Assembly (NCBI GenBank): GCA_001839685.1
Contig: MLAK01000706.1
Span: 14,304-59,040 of the forward strand
Length of the DNA: 44,737 bases
From: Tritrichomonas foetus
Taxonomy: Eukaryota; Parabasalia; Tritrichomonadida; Tritrichomonadidae
Direction: 5' to 3'
Position numbers and translations under genes: made by a program. Below the pieces are notes generated by a model, which did no database searches, was not told the DNA's origin, and saw only the letters and a list, made by a program, of their open reading frames with translations. Position 1 is the first letter of the stretch. Every line of letters starts with the position of its first letter. Positions 1-9,383 of this stretch are shown here, one piece after another.

Positions 1-1571
1 TAATTAATATAGTGTTAATATTGTAATAAGATATATTATATTATTAGTTAATAGCTGCATAAGATGTAAAATAATAATATTAATGATTTCAATCAAATTA
101 AATTTATTCATATTTTATTTTCATTCAATTTTTTTTATTATAGTCATTATCTATCTTTCTGAAATTCACAAGATAATTTGATATGTAAAATTTAGGACTT
201 GAAATGTCTGTTACTGGGAAAAATAGGAAACTAATAATTTTTACTAATCATATAATTATTTCATTTACTGGTTAACTCTAGATGTAGGGATTGGGTTTAT
301 AAAGAGATGCTTTCATGTCTAATGGTTTTTTGATTTGTTTTCGCAATGCTTTTCTATATTCGAAGTACTCAAATGAATGATAAAAATTTTTTCTTTGAAT
401 TACATTCAATTTTTTCAATCATTTTCTTCTTTTTTTAATGAATCCACTTTTCACTCCAATATAATATGCTGAAAACAATATATCATATAATAAATCAAAT
501 ATAAAAAGCTATATCAGAATATATTAAAATATTATAGATAAAATAAAAAGATAATTCTATTTTATATTTACTAAATATTCTGTTAATTATTTTGTAAATT
601 GTGAACACTTACAAAAAGTTTCAATTCCCACAAGCATGTCATCTAAAAGTGTGGAATAAAAACGAAATAAATTATTATTATGATTTTATCTTTATTAACT
701 ACGTCTATATATTCTTTAAACTAAGTTAACAATTGATTTCATAAATTTTTCCCGAAGATATCGATAAACAACCTATTTCTCTCAAATAAATATAACCATC
801 TCTTGCTAAACTATGCCCTTAATGATCCTAAGTAGGAGTTATAAATTCATCTCAATATTAATGATATGGATAGATTTATACGAGTGTTACTGGAAACAAT
901 TATATTAACTTCATTTATAATGTACTAAGAGATATATTTATGTTTTTTTTCACCATCATGATTTTGTGAATAAATATTTCTAATATTCTTCATCAATTAT
1001 TTCAAAAGATCTAAGAATTTTTCAAAGAGAATTAATTCTTTCACATTGAATTTATCAACATTGAATTTTTTTAGTCAACTCATTTCATCATCAATAGTAT
1101 CTTATTCATATAAATTATTAAAGCCACAGCGATGGGGATATACTTTAGCCACAAATAATTTCTCAATTTTTGAATTAAATATCACTTCAAATTTGTGTGT
1201 TTATGTAATTGTTTTCAAAAATTCTAATCGTCATTTTGATCAAATATTTACAATTATCCATTTTTACTGTGTCATAAAATTCCAATTAGATTAATTTGAT
1301 ACATTGAAATATATATGGTCACGACTTAATAATGAATCAGAAAAATGTAGAAATTGTGTGATTTCAATTGAAATGTCATTTTTCTGAAAAAGTTGAACGT
1401 TATCACAATTTGATTATTTGTTATTCATTCAAAAAATAATTGGATCAGAAGAAAAAGTTTAATTTTCTTCTCAGAAAGTTAATTGATAATAAAAAAAGTA
1501 GAAAAAAGTCTTTGAAAAAGATTATCTCTTTAAGAAAAAGTTATGAAATAAAAATATCGCGCAGAATCAAA
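1..1571. other. Intergenic/upstream region without a convincing gene
   Basis: This is very A+T-rich DNA with many stops in all frames. The longest open stretch, 1046-1294, has no ATG start and reads as low-complexity hydrophobic residues, so I do not call it. A TGAAAAAGT motif lies at 1385-1393 and a TCATTC initiator-like motif at about 1425-1430, ahead of the B56 gene. A short out-of-frame ATG followed by a stop two codons later sits at about 1543. Confidence 0.6.
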
Positions 1572-3266
1572 ATGGAGGAAGAAGCTATTTCTCTTTCACA
1601 AATTGCTAAAGTAGCCTATAATCATCGTTCAGGAAAGATAAAAGCCCCACAATCAGAGCTACAAGAACTTTCATCAACGTCGACTGTTTTTTCTTCCTGC
1701 ATTTTCAGCGATGGCGAGACTCTTTTTTTCGAGGCCAAACCGTCGCTTCTCACGCTTGATGACGCCGATATATCTTCCCGCTTTCAAAAACGAGCCAGGC
1801 AGCTCTGCCAGCTCTGCAATTTCTCGAGCGATCAAATCCACGTCGACGAGAAAATGGTGAAAGCGGCAATGATCAACGATTTCAGTCTCGCCTGCGCCAA
1901 CACGATTTTTGTCTCCAAATTGAACGAAAACGATTACAAAGCTTTATATCGCGCATTCCGAAAAAACGTCATTCGGACAACTCCGCTGCCGCCTGCAGAA
2001 TGGTTTGCTCCAGTTTCTCTCGACTTCACTACTAACAAAATTCAGGAGTCCGCATGGCCCCACATTTCGCTATTTTACGATTTGATGTATCATTTCTTGA
2101 CCAACCGCCAATTCAAGTGCGAATTCTGTAAAGATGAAACACTCAAAATTGTGAGGAAACTTCCGCCACTTTTCAATTGCCCGGACGCTCGCGAGAGAGA
2201 AAAGTTGAAAAATATATTTTTTCTATTTTACAGAAATTTCCCCTTCCATCGGAATGACTTTCGTTCAGCCATCGCCAATTACGTTTACAGTAGTGTTGAG
2301 TGCGGATTTATCGGAATTGCCGATCTTTTATCAATTTTTATACCAATTTTCACTTCACTTTCTGTTGAAAGTGCTCAACAAGAATTTATTAGTGCCATTT
2401 TACCATTTCATAAAGTTCCATATCTTCATCATTTCTTTCCAACGCTTTATGTTATTGCCACAACTGTTGTCGCATCACTTCCACATTTGACACCACTTTT
2501 ATTTGATTACTTATTGTCTATTTGGCCTCAAACTTCTCCACAAAAGACTATTTTATTCTTGACTGAAATTGAAGGCATTATTTCTTTATCACCAAAAGAA
2601 ATAGTGGCTCAAATTATTATGCCAATTACTCTAGTCATGCGCAGATCAATCCTTGATGCAAATCTTTCAGTTGTCGAAAGAACTTTTGTTTTATGGGAAT
2701 GCGAAAAATTAAGAGATTTGCTGATCGAAAATGCTGTGAGTACTTTTCCTATTTTATTACCACCAACATTAAAAGTTGCAAATTCTCACTGGTCTTCTGA
2801 TCTCCAGAGTTTAGCGAATAGTGTTCTCCAGCTCATGCAGACAACTAAGCCTGAATACTTCAGCCAATGCAAAAAAGACATTTTTTTCGATGTCGGCAAA
2901 AAGAAAGGAATGGTTTGGCATGAATTCGTTTCATACGCGAAAAATATGTCGCCACAGGAAAAAGATAAAGCAAGAAATGATATTCTTCAATATTTTCCCG
3001 AATGTAAAGTCTCCAAAGATCTTCCAGCGCTTTCTTTGAACATGACATCACTTTCAACAACTCAAGTCAAGCCTTTGAAGCCAAAAATTATAAAGTCAGG
3101 TCAACATAAACCAAAAGTACCTTCTGTTGGTTCCTACAAACCAAAACATGGTGAGCCAATTTTACCAAATGTAAACAAGAAAAATTTGGGAAATTTGATA
3201 GGAAGTGGGTTAACTTCAATAAAGAAGCCATGCCAAGTTCCAAGAATTCATTCTCGTCCACGCTGA
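1572..3266 (+). CDS. PP2A B56-type (B') regulatory subunit
   Basis: This is a 564-residue protein with an N-terminal tail of about 135 residues and a B56 HEAT-like domain at about residues 135-440. Recognisable B56 landmarks are DAREREKLKN (205-214), GFIGIADLLSIF (245-256), the LPFHKVPYLHHFFP block (277-290), the YLLSIWPQTSPQKT segment (313-326) with FLTEIEGI after it, and VVERTFVLWECE (367-378). B56 subunits direct the PP2A catalytic core to substrates. The basic, proline-rich C-terminus (about 470-564) is not typical of the family. An open frame continues upstream to 1440, but only from TTG, so the ATG at 1572 is preferred. CpG is dense to about 2230 and scarce afterwards. Family assignment is confident; the B56 isotype cannot be given. 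Confidence 0.85.
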   Translation: MEEEAISLSQIAKVAYNHRSGKIKAPQSELQELSSTSTVFSSCIFSDGETLFFEAKPSLLTLDDADISSRFQKRARQLCQLCNFSSDQIHVDEKMVKAAMINDFSLACANTIFVSKLNENDYKALYRAFRKNVIRTTPLPPAEWFAPVSLDFTTNKIQESAWPHISLFYDLMYHFLTNRQFKCEFCKDETLKIVRKLPPLFNCPDAREREKLKNIFFLFYRNFPFHRNDFRSAIANYVYSSVECGFIGIADLLSIFIPIFTSLSVESAQQEFISAILPFHKVPYLHHFFPTLYVIATTVVASLPHLTPLLFDYLLSIWPQTSPQKTILFLTEIEGIISLSPKEIVAQIIMPITLVMRRSILDANLSVVERTFVLWECEKLRDLLIENAVSTFPILLPPTLKVANSHWSSDLQSLANSVLQLMQTTKPEYFSQCKKDIFFDVGKKKGMVWHEFVSYAKNMSPQEKDKARNDILQYFPECKVSKDLPALSLNMTSLSTTQVKPLKPKIIKSGQHKPKVPSVGSYKPKHGEPILPNVNKKNLGNLIGSGLTSIKKPCQVPRIHSRPR

Positions 3267-3507
3267 GTTCACTAAGAATTGTTTTTCTTCCTTTATTTCT
3301 TTGTTATGAAGAATTGTTAGTTGAACAAAATGAAAGACATATTATATCTGTATCCTCCTTTCGTTTTGTTCCTCAATGATAATAAATATTGTGTGTATTT
3401 AATTATGTCTATTAATCATTAAATATTACAAACTAAATACTTTTTCTTCTTTTTTTCCAATATTTACTCCTAATTAACATCAGAATATAAATATCAGAAT
3501 CTAACGA

Positions 3508-3677
3508 TACTTTCTGGAAAAGAGAGGTGTGACAAGTTTCTCATTTACTGGAATTGACAGAGGTTTTGAATTATTATGCGAAGGAAATCTTCCATGCATT
3601 CTTATCTTACCATCAGCATTTTATTCATCTAAAACACATCTTTATACAGTTAGAAGTATTTCTGAAATGAGAGAAGG

Positions 3678-3684
<7 letters not shown>
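3508..3684 (+). pseudogene. Coding-like relic ending directly in a poly(A) tract
   Basis: An open stretch of about 58 codons has no ATG near its beginning but protein-like composition. It includes TSFSFTGIDRGFELL and LPCILILPSAFYSSKTH, and its TAA stop at 3682-3684 runs straight into 30 A residues. A second protein-like stretch, 3272-3384, lies upstream in another frame and may belong to the same dead gene. The protein family is not recognised. An A-tract abutting the stop would fit the 3' end of a reverse-transcribed copy, but no clear target-site duplication is visible, so a gene remnant beside a chance homopolymer is equally possible. Confidence 0.35.

Positions 3685-3712
<28 letters not shown>
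3683..3712. repeat. A(30) homopolymer tract
   Basis: There are thirty consecutive A residues between the relic and the 3' end of the minus-strand gene that stops at 3727. It could be a retrocopy tail or a simple microsatellite. It is the longest homopolymer in the window. Confidence 0.9.
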
Positions 3713-3713
<1 letters not shown>

Positions 3714-3726
3714 CAATTTATTCCAT

Positions 3727-4647
3727 TCAAAACAAATTTATTAAATCATCGTCATTATTTTCACAAGCCTCCTGACTTCCATTATCCAAAATTTCTGTCT
3801 CAGGACTTTTCGCATCATTCATTAAAACATCAGTTATCTGTGTTGTCACTTTTTCGATTATTAGTTCATTTTGAGTTTCACCATTGGGGTCATTATTTAT
3901 TACACAGTAGCATGTATATTCACTTACAGGCTTGTCAGCAAGATTGCACGTGCAATAAACCTCTGTTTGATTTTCTCTTAATATCTCATTGCTCTGATTT
4001 CCATCATTTTCTGCAACTTTAACATGAACAGAAAAAGTGCGACCCCTGGCAGATTTGTTCACTTCATTTTCGTCTGATTGGTCTGATGACGTACTCAAAT
4101 GTTTTGTTACTCGTCTAATTCTAAACTTAGTTTCTGAGGAACCAATTTCATTCGGCGGCTGGACCAATGGTGATGAGCCATTTGCCCGCTTTGTGATTGT
4201 AAACCTAAATCTGTCGCTTGATCTTGAAAATTTTGAGAATTTTGAAGAAAGGCTTAAATTTGATTCAAGTTTTTCTGCTGGTTTTTCGATTTTTTTCTCA
4301 TCGGGAAAATTATCTATACCGTTCGTGTTTGAACATGGATTCGTAATCAAGTCGTCACAAAAATTGCTGTCGTCAAATTTATCATTAAAAAACGGAACTG
4401 AGGCAATTGATCGCCTATATTTATTGTTTTTGCTGTACTTTGTGGGTTTGATTAAAATATCATCTGGATTGTTATTGTCGTTGTTGTTAATAATTGAATG
4501 GTTTTTATGGTTTTTCTTGTGAATGTTAAAGCGGCAATGAAGATATTCGAAACATTCTTCATCATCTCTATCAGTTTGATGAAACATTGGAAAAGATGGT
4601 GAAGACGGTGGTGTTAAATCATAGAAGAAGTCGCAGTCGATGCTCAT
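3727..4647 (-). CDS. Hypothetical Asn/Ser/Asp-rich low-complexity protein
   Basis: This 306-residue protein begins MSIDCDFFYDLTPPSSP. It is rich in Asn, Asp, Ser and Lys, with no membrane segment and no domain I recognise. Cysteines cluster in the C-terminal third (CTCN and CYC). Ser/Arg-rich patches such as SSKFSKFSRSSDRFRF lie in the middle and could be phosphorylation sites, which is inference. The frame opens nine codons earlier at a TTG, but the ATG at 4647 has a TCATAT initiator-like motif about 12 bases upstream, so I start there. It is divergent from the coiled-coil gene at 5709. The protein may be largely disordered; function unknown. Confidence 0.6.
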   Translation of the reverse strand: MSIDCDFFYDLTPPSSPSFPMFHQTDRDDEECFEYLHCRFNIHKKNHKNHSIINNNDNNNPDDILIKPTKYSKNNKYRRSIASVPFFNDKFDDSNFCDDLITNPCSNTNGIDNFPDEKKIEKPAEKLESNLSLSSKFSKFSRSSDRFRFTITKRANGSSPLVQPPNEIGSSETKFRIRRVTKHLSTSSDQSDENEVNKSARGRTFSVHVKVAENDGNQSNEILRENQTEVYCTCNLADKPVSEYTCYCVINNDPNGETQNELIIEKVTTQITDVLMNDAKSPETEILDNGSQEACENNDDDLINLF

Positions 4648-4658
4648 GTGTTTGATGA

Positions 4659-4664
4659 ATATGA
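4659..4664 (-). promoter_or_regulatory. Initiator-like motif (TCATAT)
   Basis: On the minus strand, TCATAT is followed by TCATCA just upstream of the ATG at 4647. This matches the trichomonad initiator pattern TCA(C/T)(A/T) at a typical short distance. Confidence 0.45.
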
Positions 4665-5708
4665 TATTTCTCAAATACGGAAATATTCAATTTTGAATTG
4701 ATTTACATAACTTTAACTCAACCTCTTTTTTATTTTAATATTTCAGAAAACTTATGAACACAATGAATTGTGTGAATGAAAATGACCTAAAATACCTAAT
4801 AAATTGACCTGTTTAGTGTGAAAAAACACATTGAATTTTCACGAAGAAGATTTTAATTTAACATTATTGAGCCATGAAATTGTAAAATATTCTCAATATT
4901 TTTGAATAGTTATTTTCTGGAAATACACAAATATTTGAATGAAATTATTTTTCAAAAAAGTTCGTGTTGAATTAAGTTGCTTGTTTTAAGACTATCTTGA
5001 AGATTATGTGAGACAATATTTTGGATATAGTATTAAATTAGTAGAATAAACCTATATTATACTTTGCTTATATAGTATGACGGATTTCTTATGAGATAGA
5101 AACAAAAAGTTACCCGAAAAATGAAGCATTCAATTCTAGCTGGTATTTTTTCAGAGATTTTCCCAAACTCATGATGGTAAATAAATGTAATGCTCTGATA
5201 AAGATCTAATTTCTTGAATAAAAAAGGAGAGAAAAAAAGTGTCCATCGCTCTTTCTCGAGAAATCATCGGAAATCATTGAATAGTAGAACAATGAAAAAT
5301 AAACTTACAAAAAGTTAAACCAATTGAATAATCCCTCGTAACTTTTCACAACCAACAGGTGATATTCAAAGATTTCAGATGATTGTTGATTGAATAAAAT
5401 GATAATATCTCCAATTTCTCTTGGATTACCTGTCAACAACTTAATAATATAATATTATTAATATTTTCTTTTACTATCATAACAAAAAGAACACTTGTGA
5501 ATGATTCTTCGTATTCAAGGTATACATCAACAATCGCTTTGATGGTAAATTTTATATTCGCAAAATGTGGGTCAAATGTACACGTGAATAATGAAAAATT
5601 TACTCTGTTGATGAATTATCTCAGCTGTAATCTACAAACATATTTCATGTCCATCTCATTTACTAAACGTACTTTATGACATTCTTTTTAAATTAAGAAA
5701 AACTTATT
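4665..5708. other. Divergent intergenic region
   Basis: About 1 kb lies between the divergent genes at 4647 (-) and 5709 (+). It is A+T-rich with no coding-like frame; the open stretch at 5497-5679 starts only at GTG and is not supported. CAAAAAGTT sequences near 5106 and 5290 resemble the TGAAAAAGT upstream motif. A TCATTT at about 5656 is a possible initiator for the gene at 5709. Confidence 0.5.
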
Positions 5709-6707
5709 ATGTCATTCCACAATATCTCAAAAAATTCAATGATCTCAGGAAAAAATGATCTCATGAAATCTATTCGAATTTCACGTAAAACACCACCAAA
5801 AAAGGCATTTTTTTCAACAACAGACCAACCAGCACTTAAGCATCGATTTTTTGGATATACAGCACCACTTCCAGGTGACGCATCAGATAAAAGGAGAAAA
5901 GCAGCATCAAAATTTTCTGATGAGATGGTTTTCATCACCCAAACAACTTCGAGATTCTCATTACAGGATCCATCAATTTACATAAAAAATGCCACGCCAG
6001 GCGTTTTTGAAGCGCACATCGAGCAGGAGATAAATATTCAAAAAAATAAAATACATCAAATAAAAAATTCAGACGAATATTTCAAATATCGAGAACTTTG
6101 TGTAAAGCGTGAAGTCCTTGCAAATGAACTCCTTCGCATTGAACAAGAAAACGCACAAATCGTAATTGAATCAAATAAAGCTGCTCAACGACTGGCCAAA
6201 TACATCGCTGAAATTTCATCACCAAAATCGATTCTCGACTTAAGGACGGCTTCAAATTACCAAGATGAATCTGATCGATTATCCGATTTATATCAAACTC
6301 AATCGAAAGCATTAAATGAGAGAAAGAAAAGGAAATTATTATGTGAAATGAATGAAGCAAAAGCCCAAATGCTGATAAAAGAAACTGAACAATTAAAGGG
6401 GAAGGCAGTTCTAATGAGACAAAAATTCGAAGCAAAAAAGAAAAATGATGTGATTTATATTGAAAAATTGAGAAGGGTGAGAGAAGAAATGAAAGGAAAA
6501 CTCATCGAATTCTTCAACGAAAATGACCAAGACTTGGATGTGAAAATTGGTGATCTTGTTCAATATGTTAAGAACGAAGATCCAATTATCCAACTCCGCA
6601 ATTTCCAAAAATACAAATATTGTTTGAACATGAAAAAATTAGAAGATTTGGCCGATTCTTCATTTATTGAAGAGAAACCAGAAAAAAATGTTTTTAAATG
6701 GGAATAA
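5709..6707 (+). CDS. Hypothetical coiled-coil protein
   Basis: This 332-residue protein has a basic, Pro/Ser-containing N-terminus (residues 1-85, including RISRKTPPKKAFF). A long helical, heptad-like region then runs from about 105 to 285, rich in Glu, Lys, Gln and Leu. There is no transmembrane segment or signal peptide. The start is the first ATG of the frame. Such charged coiled-coil proteins are common cytoskeletal or basal-body components in flagellates, but nothing here identifies a partner; function unknown. It converges with the adenylyl cyclase gene, whose 3' end lies about 400 bases downstream. Confidence 0.65.
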   Translation: MSFHNISKNSMISGKNDLMKSIRISRKTPPKKAFFSTTDQPALKHRFFGYTAPLPGDASDKRRKAASKFSDEMVFITQTTSRFSLQDPSIYIKNATPGVFEAHIEQEINIQKNKIHQIKNSDEYFKYRELCVKREVLANELLRIEQENAQIVIESNKAAQRLAKYIAEISSPKSILDLRTASNYQDESDRLSDLYQTQSKALNERKKRKLLCEMNEAKAQMLIKETEQLKGKAVLMRQKFEAKKKNDVIYIEKLRRVREEMKGKLIEFFNENDQDLDVKIGDLVQYVKNEDPIIQLRNFQKYKYCLNMKKLEDLADSSFIEEKPEKNVFKWE

Positions 6708-7105
6708 ATATAGATACTATCATGCATTTTTCTCATATATTTTTTTGGTTTTCACTACTCTTCTAATTTGACTCATGAACGAATTAGTTTTCTATCTTTT
6801 TTGATATCATTTATAGAAATATTTATCCTCAAATACTTATTTATATCTAAATGAAATAAAGGGCAATTATCAAATATCCAGTTTTATGAAGAATTCTTAA
6901 TTAAATTTTCGATTTCACGAAATAGCAGAATGTATAAATTTCTACAGGCATTGTTCTTGATTTTTAAAATGAAAACAATTGAACACATAATGAAGGAAAT
7001 CAATTATACATCTAAAGAAAAATGAAAGATAAAATGCAAATAGTATTTTATAACAATTCTAAATATTATCATAATTAATATATAAATAAAGTAAATAATA
7101 TTCAT
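6708..7105. other. Convergent 3' intergenic region
   Basis: About 400 bases of A+T-rich sequence separate two convergent stop codons. I see no coding-like frame, RNA gene or repeat in it. Confidence 0.5.
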
Positions 7106-9376
7106 CTATTCTTTGGCTTGATCACTGAATTCATAATCTGTACTCTTAAACACTGACGCTATTTTTGGCTTCACAAGATATGCTTGTTGCTTTCCTTTAC
7201 CCTTCAAGAACACTTCACCTCTTGGTTCAATGAAAAAGTCCATATCATGAACTAAGTCATAAGTTGCTTGAGAAATTTGGACTTGACCAGGTACACAAGT
7301 GCTTTGGAGTCTTGAAGCAACATTAATTGTATCACCAATAATGTCGAAAACTGGTTTATCTGTTCCCAAAACACCAGCAAGAATTGGTCCTCCAGAATTA
7401 ACACCTATACGAACAGCTAAGTTAGAATTCAATTTCATATTCAAGTCATCAAGTTCATTCAAAGCATCAAGTCCAAACTTTATTATTGCTTCAGCATGAT
7501 TCTTTGGTTGATCATCTGGTGAGAACAAACCAGTAGCTGCCATGTAAACATCGCCAATGAGTTTAATTTTAGTCAATAATGGATACTTTGAGCCAGTAAC
7601 ATCAATCGAAGCAAAAATTTGAGAAAGATTCGTCATTGTTTGCTGTGGAGTTAAAGTTGCCATGTATTCAGAGAATCTGACAATATCAATGAATATAATT
7701 GAAGCTGAAGGAACTGTGAATGAAATATCAACTTCTCCTTGATTAAGACGAAGAACGATATCTTGTGGAAGAATTTGATATAATAAATTTTCACTTTGCT
7801 TTTTAGCTTCTTCTGCTTCTTGTGTTCTTTTAGCTTCTTCTGCTTCTTGTGTTCTTTTAGCTTCTTCTGCTTCTTGTGTTCTTTTAGCTTCTTCTGCTTC
7901 TTTTTGCTTATCAAGAGCATCAGTTTCGTCATGAAGAATGATAACTATTGAAGAAATTGAATCATCGGTTTCATTTTTAATACCAAGGATTGTAATATGA
8001 CATGGTATTTGGGTATCATTGTCTGTTGTACAAATGATGTGATCTTCATAAACATTCGTACTTTGACCATTTCTCATTAAGTCTAATTGATTCATAACTA
8101 CATCAGTCGATTCATGTGCGAGTAATGTTGTTGTTGGCTGACCAAGAAGTTGTTCTGGGGTAAATCCAAGAAGTTTTGTTACAGCTGGATTCACAATTTC
8201 AATGATTCCAGCTTTACTTAAGCAGATAATTGAATCATCTGAATTGAAAATGACAGCATTGGAGAGAGTCATTTCAAAATTATTTTTTTGTGATTCCTTA
8301 TTTAATAAATAATTGGTTAAATGTGAATCAGTAATTATTGATTGTGGTTGGACACGTCGAATTAATACCAAAGCGGCTGAATATTCACCATTCATTTTCT
8401 TTGTAATACAAAACATACATACTAAAATAAATATAGACAGAATTAATCCACAGATTAGAAATACCATAAGAACATTCATTGCAGAATCATATTTTTCAAC
8501 AGATACTTCAGCAATGCGATCACTAGATGCCATAATTTTTTGAAACATATGATTATTCGATATGTGAATTAAATGATACATTACATCACTATCTAAGCTC
8601 GTGAATAGATCAATTTTCTTTAAAATTTCATTGACAAATCCTTGGAAAGTGATAATATTTTGATTTAGAGATGCACAACGATAGGCATCATGGGTTCCCG
8701 CAGATGAATTATCGTCAATAGTACAAACATCAGTATAATGAATTGAATCAATTCCAGAATCATATTCAAAACATGGAGGTAAATCACCTTTTCCACGTAA
8801 TAATGCATCATTATTTTCAATCAGCTGATCAAGTTTCGTTTGAATCGCATTGAACTGTTCAGTATAATTCACAAATCTTGCATTTAATCCAGTTAATGCT
8901 AAAATAGAAAGTACACTATTCATTGTAATTTCTGCTAATTGTGGTGCTCTTGAAGATCCATAATAGAGCCATCCATGTAAAATTCCAAAACGTTCATTTA
9001 AATCTTTACTGTAAAAAATTTCACCCAGTATTAGGGCAATTGGAGCTAGATTAATAATAAATGTAATGAAAATCGAAGAACACATACTTGCATTAATTGA
9101 TTCTTTCGATTCTTTTGTATTTTTTACTTCACCAACTTCATCATTTGGAGATGCCAAACTTCCAGCTGCTGCTTTTCTTGCACTAGCATCAAGTTCTCGA
9201 AACATAACTGGAAGACTTTTCAGTTCATTATTAAACAACAAAACAAAAATGCAACTTGGCATAGCACTAATACAAAACATAACAATAGGAATAATAATAA
9301 TCAAATATTTCATTTTTGCCCAAATAGAATCAACATCTCTTAATTTTTCTTCATAAAATGAATTATAAATGGAATT
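7106..9376 (-). CDS. Adenylyl cyclase, C-terminal part (TM, PAS, class III cyclase), downstream of a frameshift
   Basis: This is the C-terminal 756 residues of a protein of about 1590 residues that begins at 11879; numbers here are for the full protein. It has a TM at about 857-880, another TM after Ser/Lys-rich sequence, an extracellular-type loop with Cys residues, and a TM at about 1140-1165. A PAS domain follows (about 1205-1320), then a repeat-built coiled linker (about 1325-1360) and a class III nucleotidyl cyclase domain (about 1385-1570). Metal-binding Asp1398 and Asp1443, adenine-selecting Lys1439 and Asp1512, and transition-state Asn1519 and Arg1523 are all present. It should therefore make cAMP from ATP, as a homodimer. 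An internal ATG exists at 9313, but the frame is open and protein-like up to the shift site at about 9376, so translation from 9313 alone would lose part of the receptor. Confidence 0.85.
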   Translation of the reverse strand, partial: NSIYNSFYEEKLRDVDSIWAKMKYLIIIIPIVMFCISAMPSCIFVLLFNNELKSLPVMFRELDASARKAAAGSLASPNDEVGEVKNTKESKESINASMCSSIFITFIINLAPIALILGEIFYSKDLNERFGILHGWLYYGSSRAPQLAEITMNSVLSILALTGLNARFVNYTEQFNAIQTKLDQLIENNDALLRGKGDLPPCFEYDSGIDSIHYTDVCTIDDNSSAGTHDAYRCASLNQNIITFQGFVNEILKKIDLFTSLDSDVMYHLIHISNNHMFQKIMASSDRIAEVSVEKYDSAMNVLMVFLICGLILSIFILVCMFCITKKMNGEYSAALVLIRRVQPQSIITDSHLTNYLLNKESQKNNFEMTLSNAVIFNSDDSIICLSKAGIIEIVNPAVTKLLGFTPEQLLGQPTTTLLAHESTDVVMNQLDLMRNGQSTNVYEDHIICTTDNDTQIPCHITILGIKNETDDSISSIVIILHDETDALDKQKEAEEAKRTQEAEEAKRTQEAEEAKRTQEAEEAKKQSENLLYQILPQDIVLRLNQGEVDISFTVPSASIIFIDIVRFSEYMATLTPQQTMTNLSQIFASIDVTGSKYPLLTKIKLIGDVYMAATGLFSPDDQPKNHAEAIIKFGLDALNELDDLNMKLNSNLAVRIGVNSGGPILAGVLGTDKPVFDIIGDTINVASRLQSTCVPGQVQISQATYDLVHDMDFFIEPRGEVFLKGKGKQQAYLVKPKIASVFKSTDYEFSDQAKE
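7806..7901 (-). repeat. 27-bp tandem repeat encoding a 9-residue coiled-coil unit
   Basis: Three exact 27-bp copies (7806-7832, 7833-7859, 7860-7886) are followed by a 15-base partial copy. Each encodes a permutation of EEAKRTQEA in the linker between the PAS and cyclase domains. Nine residues is not a multiple of the coiled-coil heptad, so each copy gained or lost would change the register of the signalling helix. Confidence 0.9.
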
Positions 9377-9383
9377 AAAAGTA
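9374..9383 (-). other. Frameshift site in the adenylyl cyclase gene (TAC TTT TAA)
   Basis: On the coding strand the N-terminal frame reads ...AAT CTC AGT TAC TTT TAA. Skipping one T of the four-T run joins it to the next frame (AAT TCC ATT TAT...), which stays open and protein-like through the internal ATG at 9313 and on to the cyclase domain. The site has the form of a +1 slip of a Phe-tRNA on U-UUU before a UAA stop. A one-base sequencing or assembly insertion, or a recent inactivating mutation, would look the same. Confidence 0.7.

Noticed and set aside
1440..1571. 44-residue N-terminal extension of the B56 protein
   Set aside because: It begins at TTG, is Lys-rich low-complexity sequence, and an ATG is present at 1572. 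The same reasoning moved the starts at 4674, 11921, 12355, 13745, 24328, 24861 and 28837.
4037..4522. 161-residue plus-strand frame opposite the Asn/Ser-rich gene
   Set aside because: It lies wholly antisense to a gene with a better start and initiator. Its Ser/Leu/Phe-rich sequence is what the antisense of Asn/Asp/Lys/Ser codons gives.
7651..7932. Lys-rich 93-residue frame across the 27-bp repeats
   Set aside because: It is an alternative-frame translation of the repeat inside the cyclase gene.
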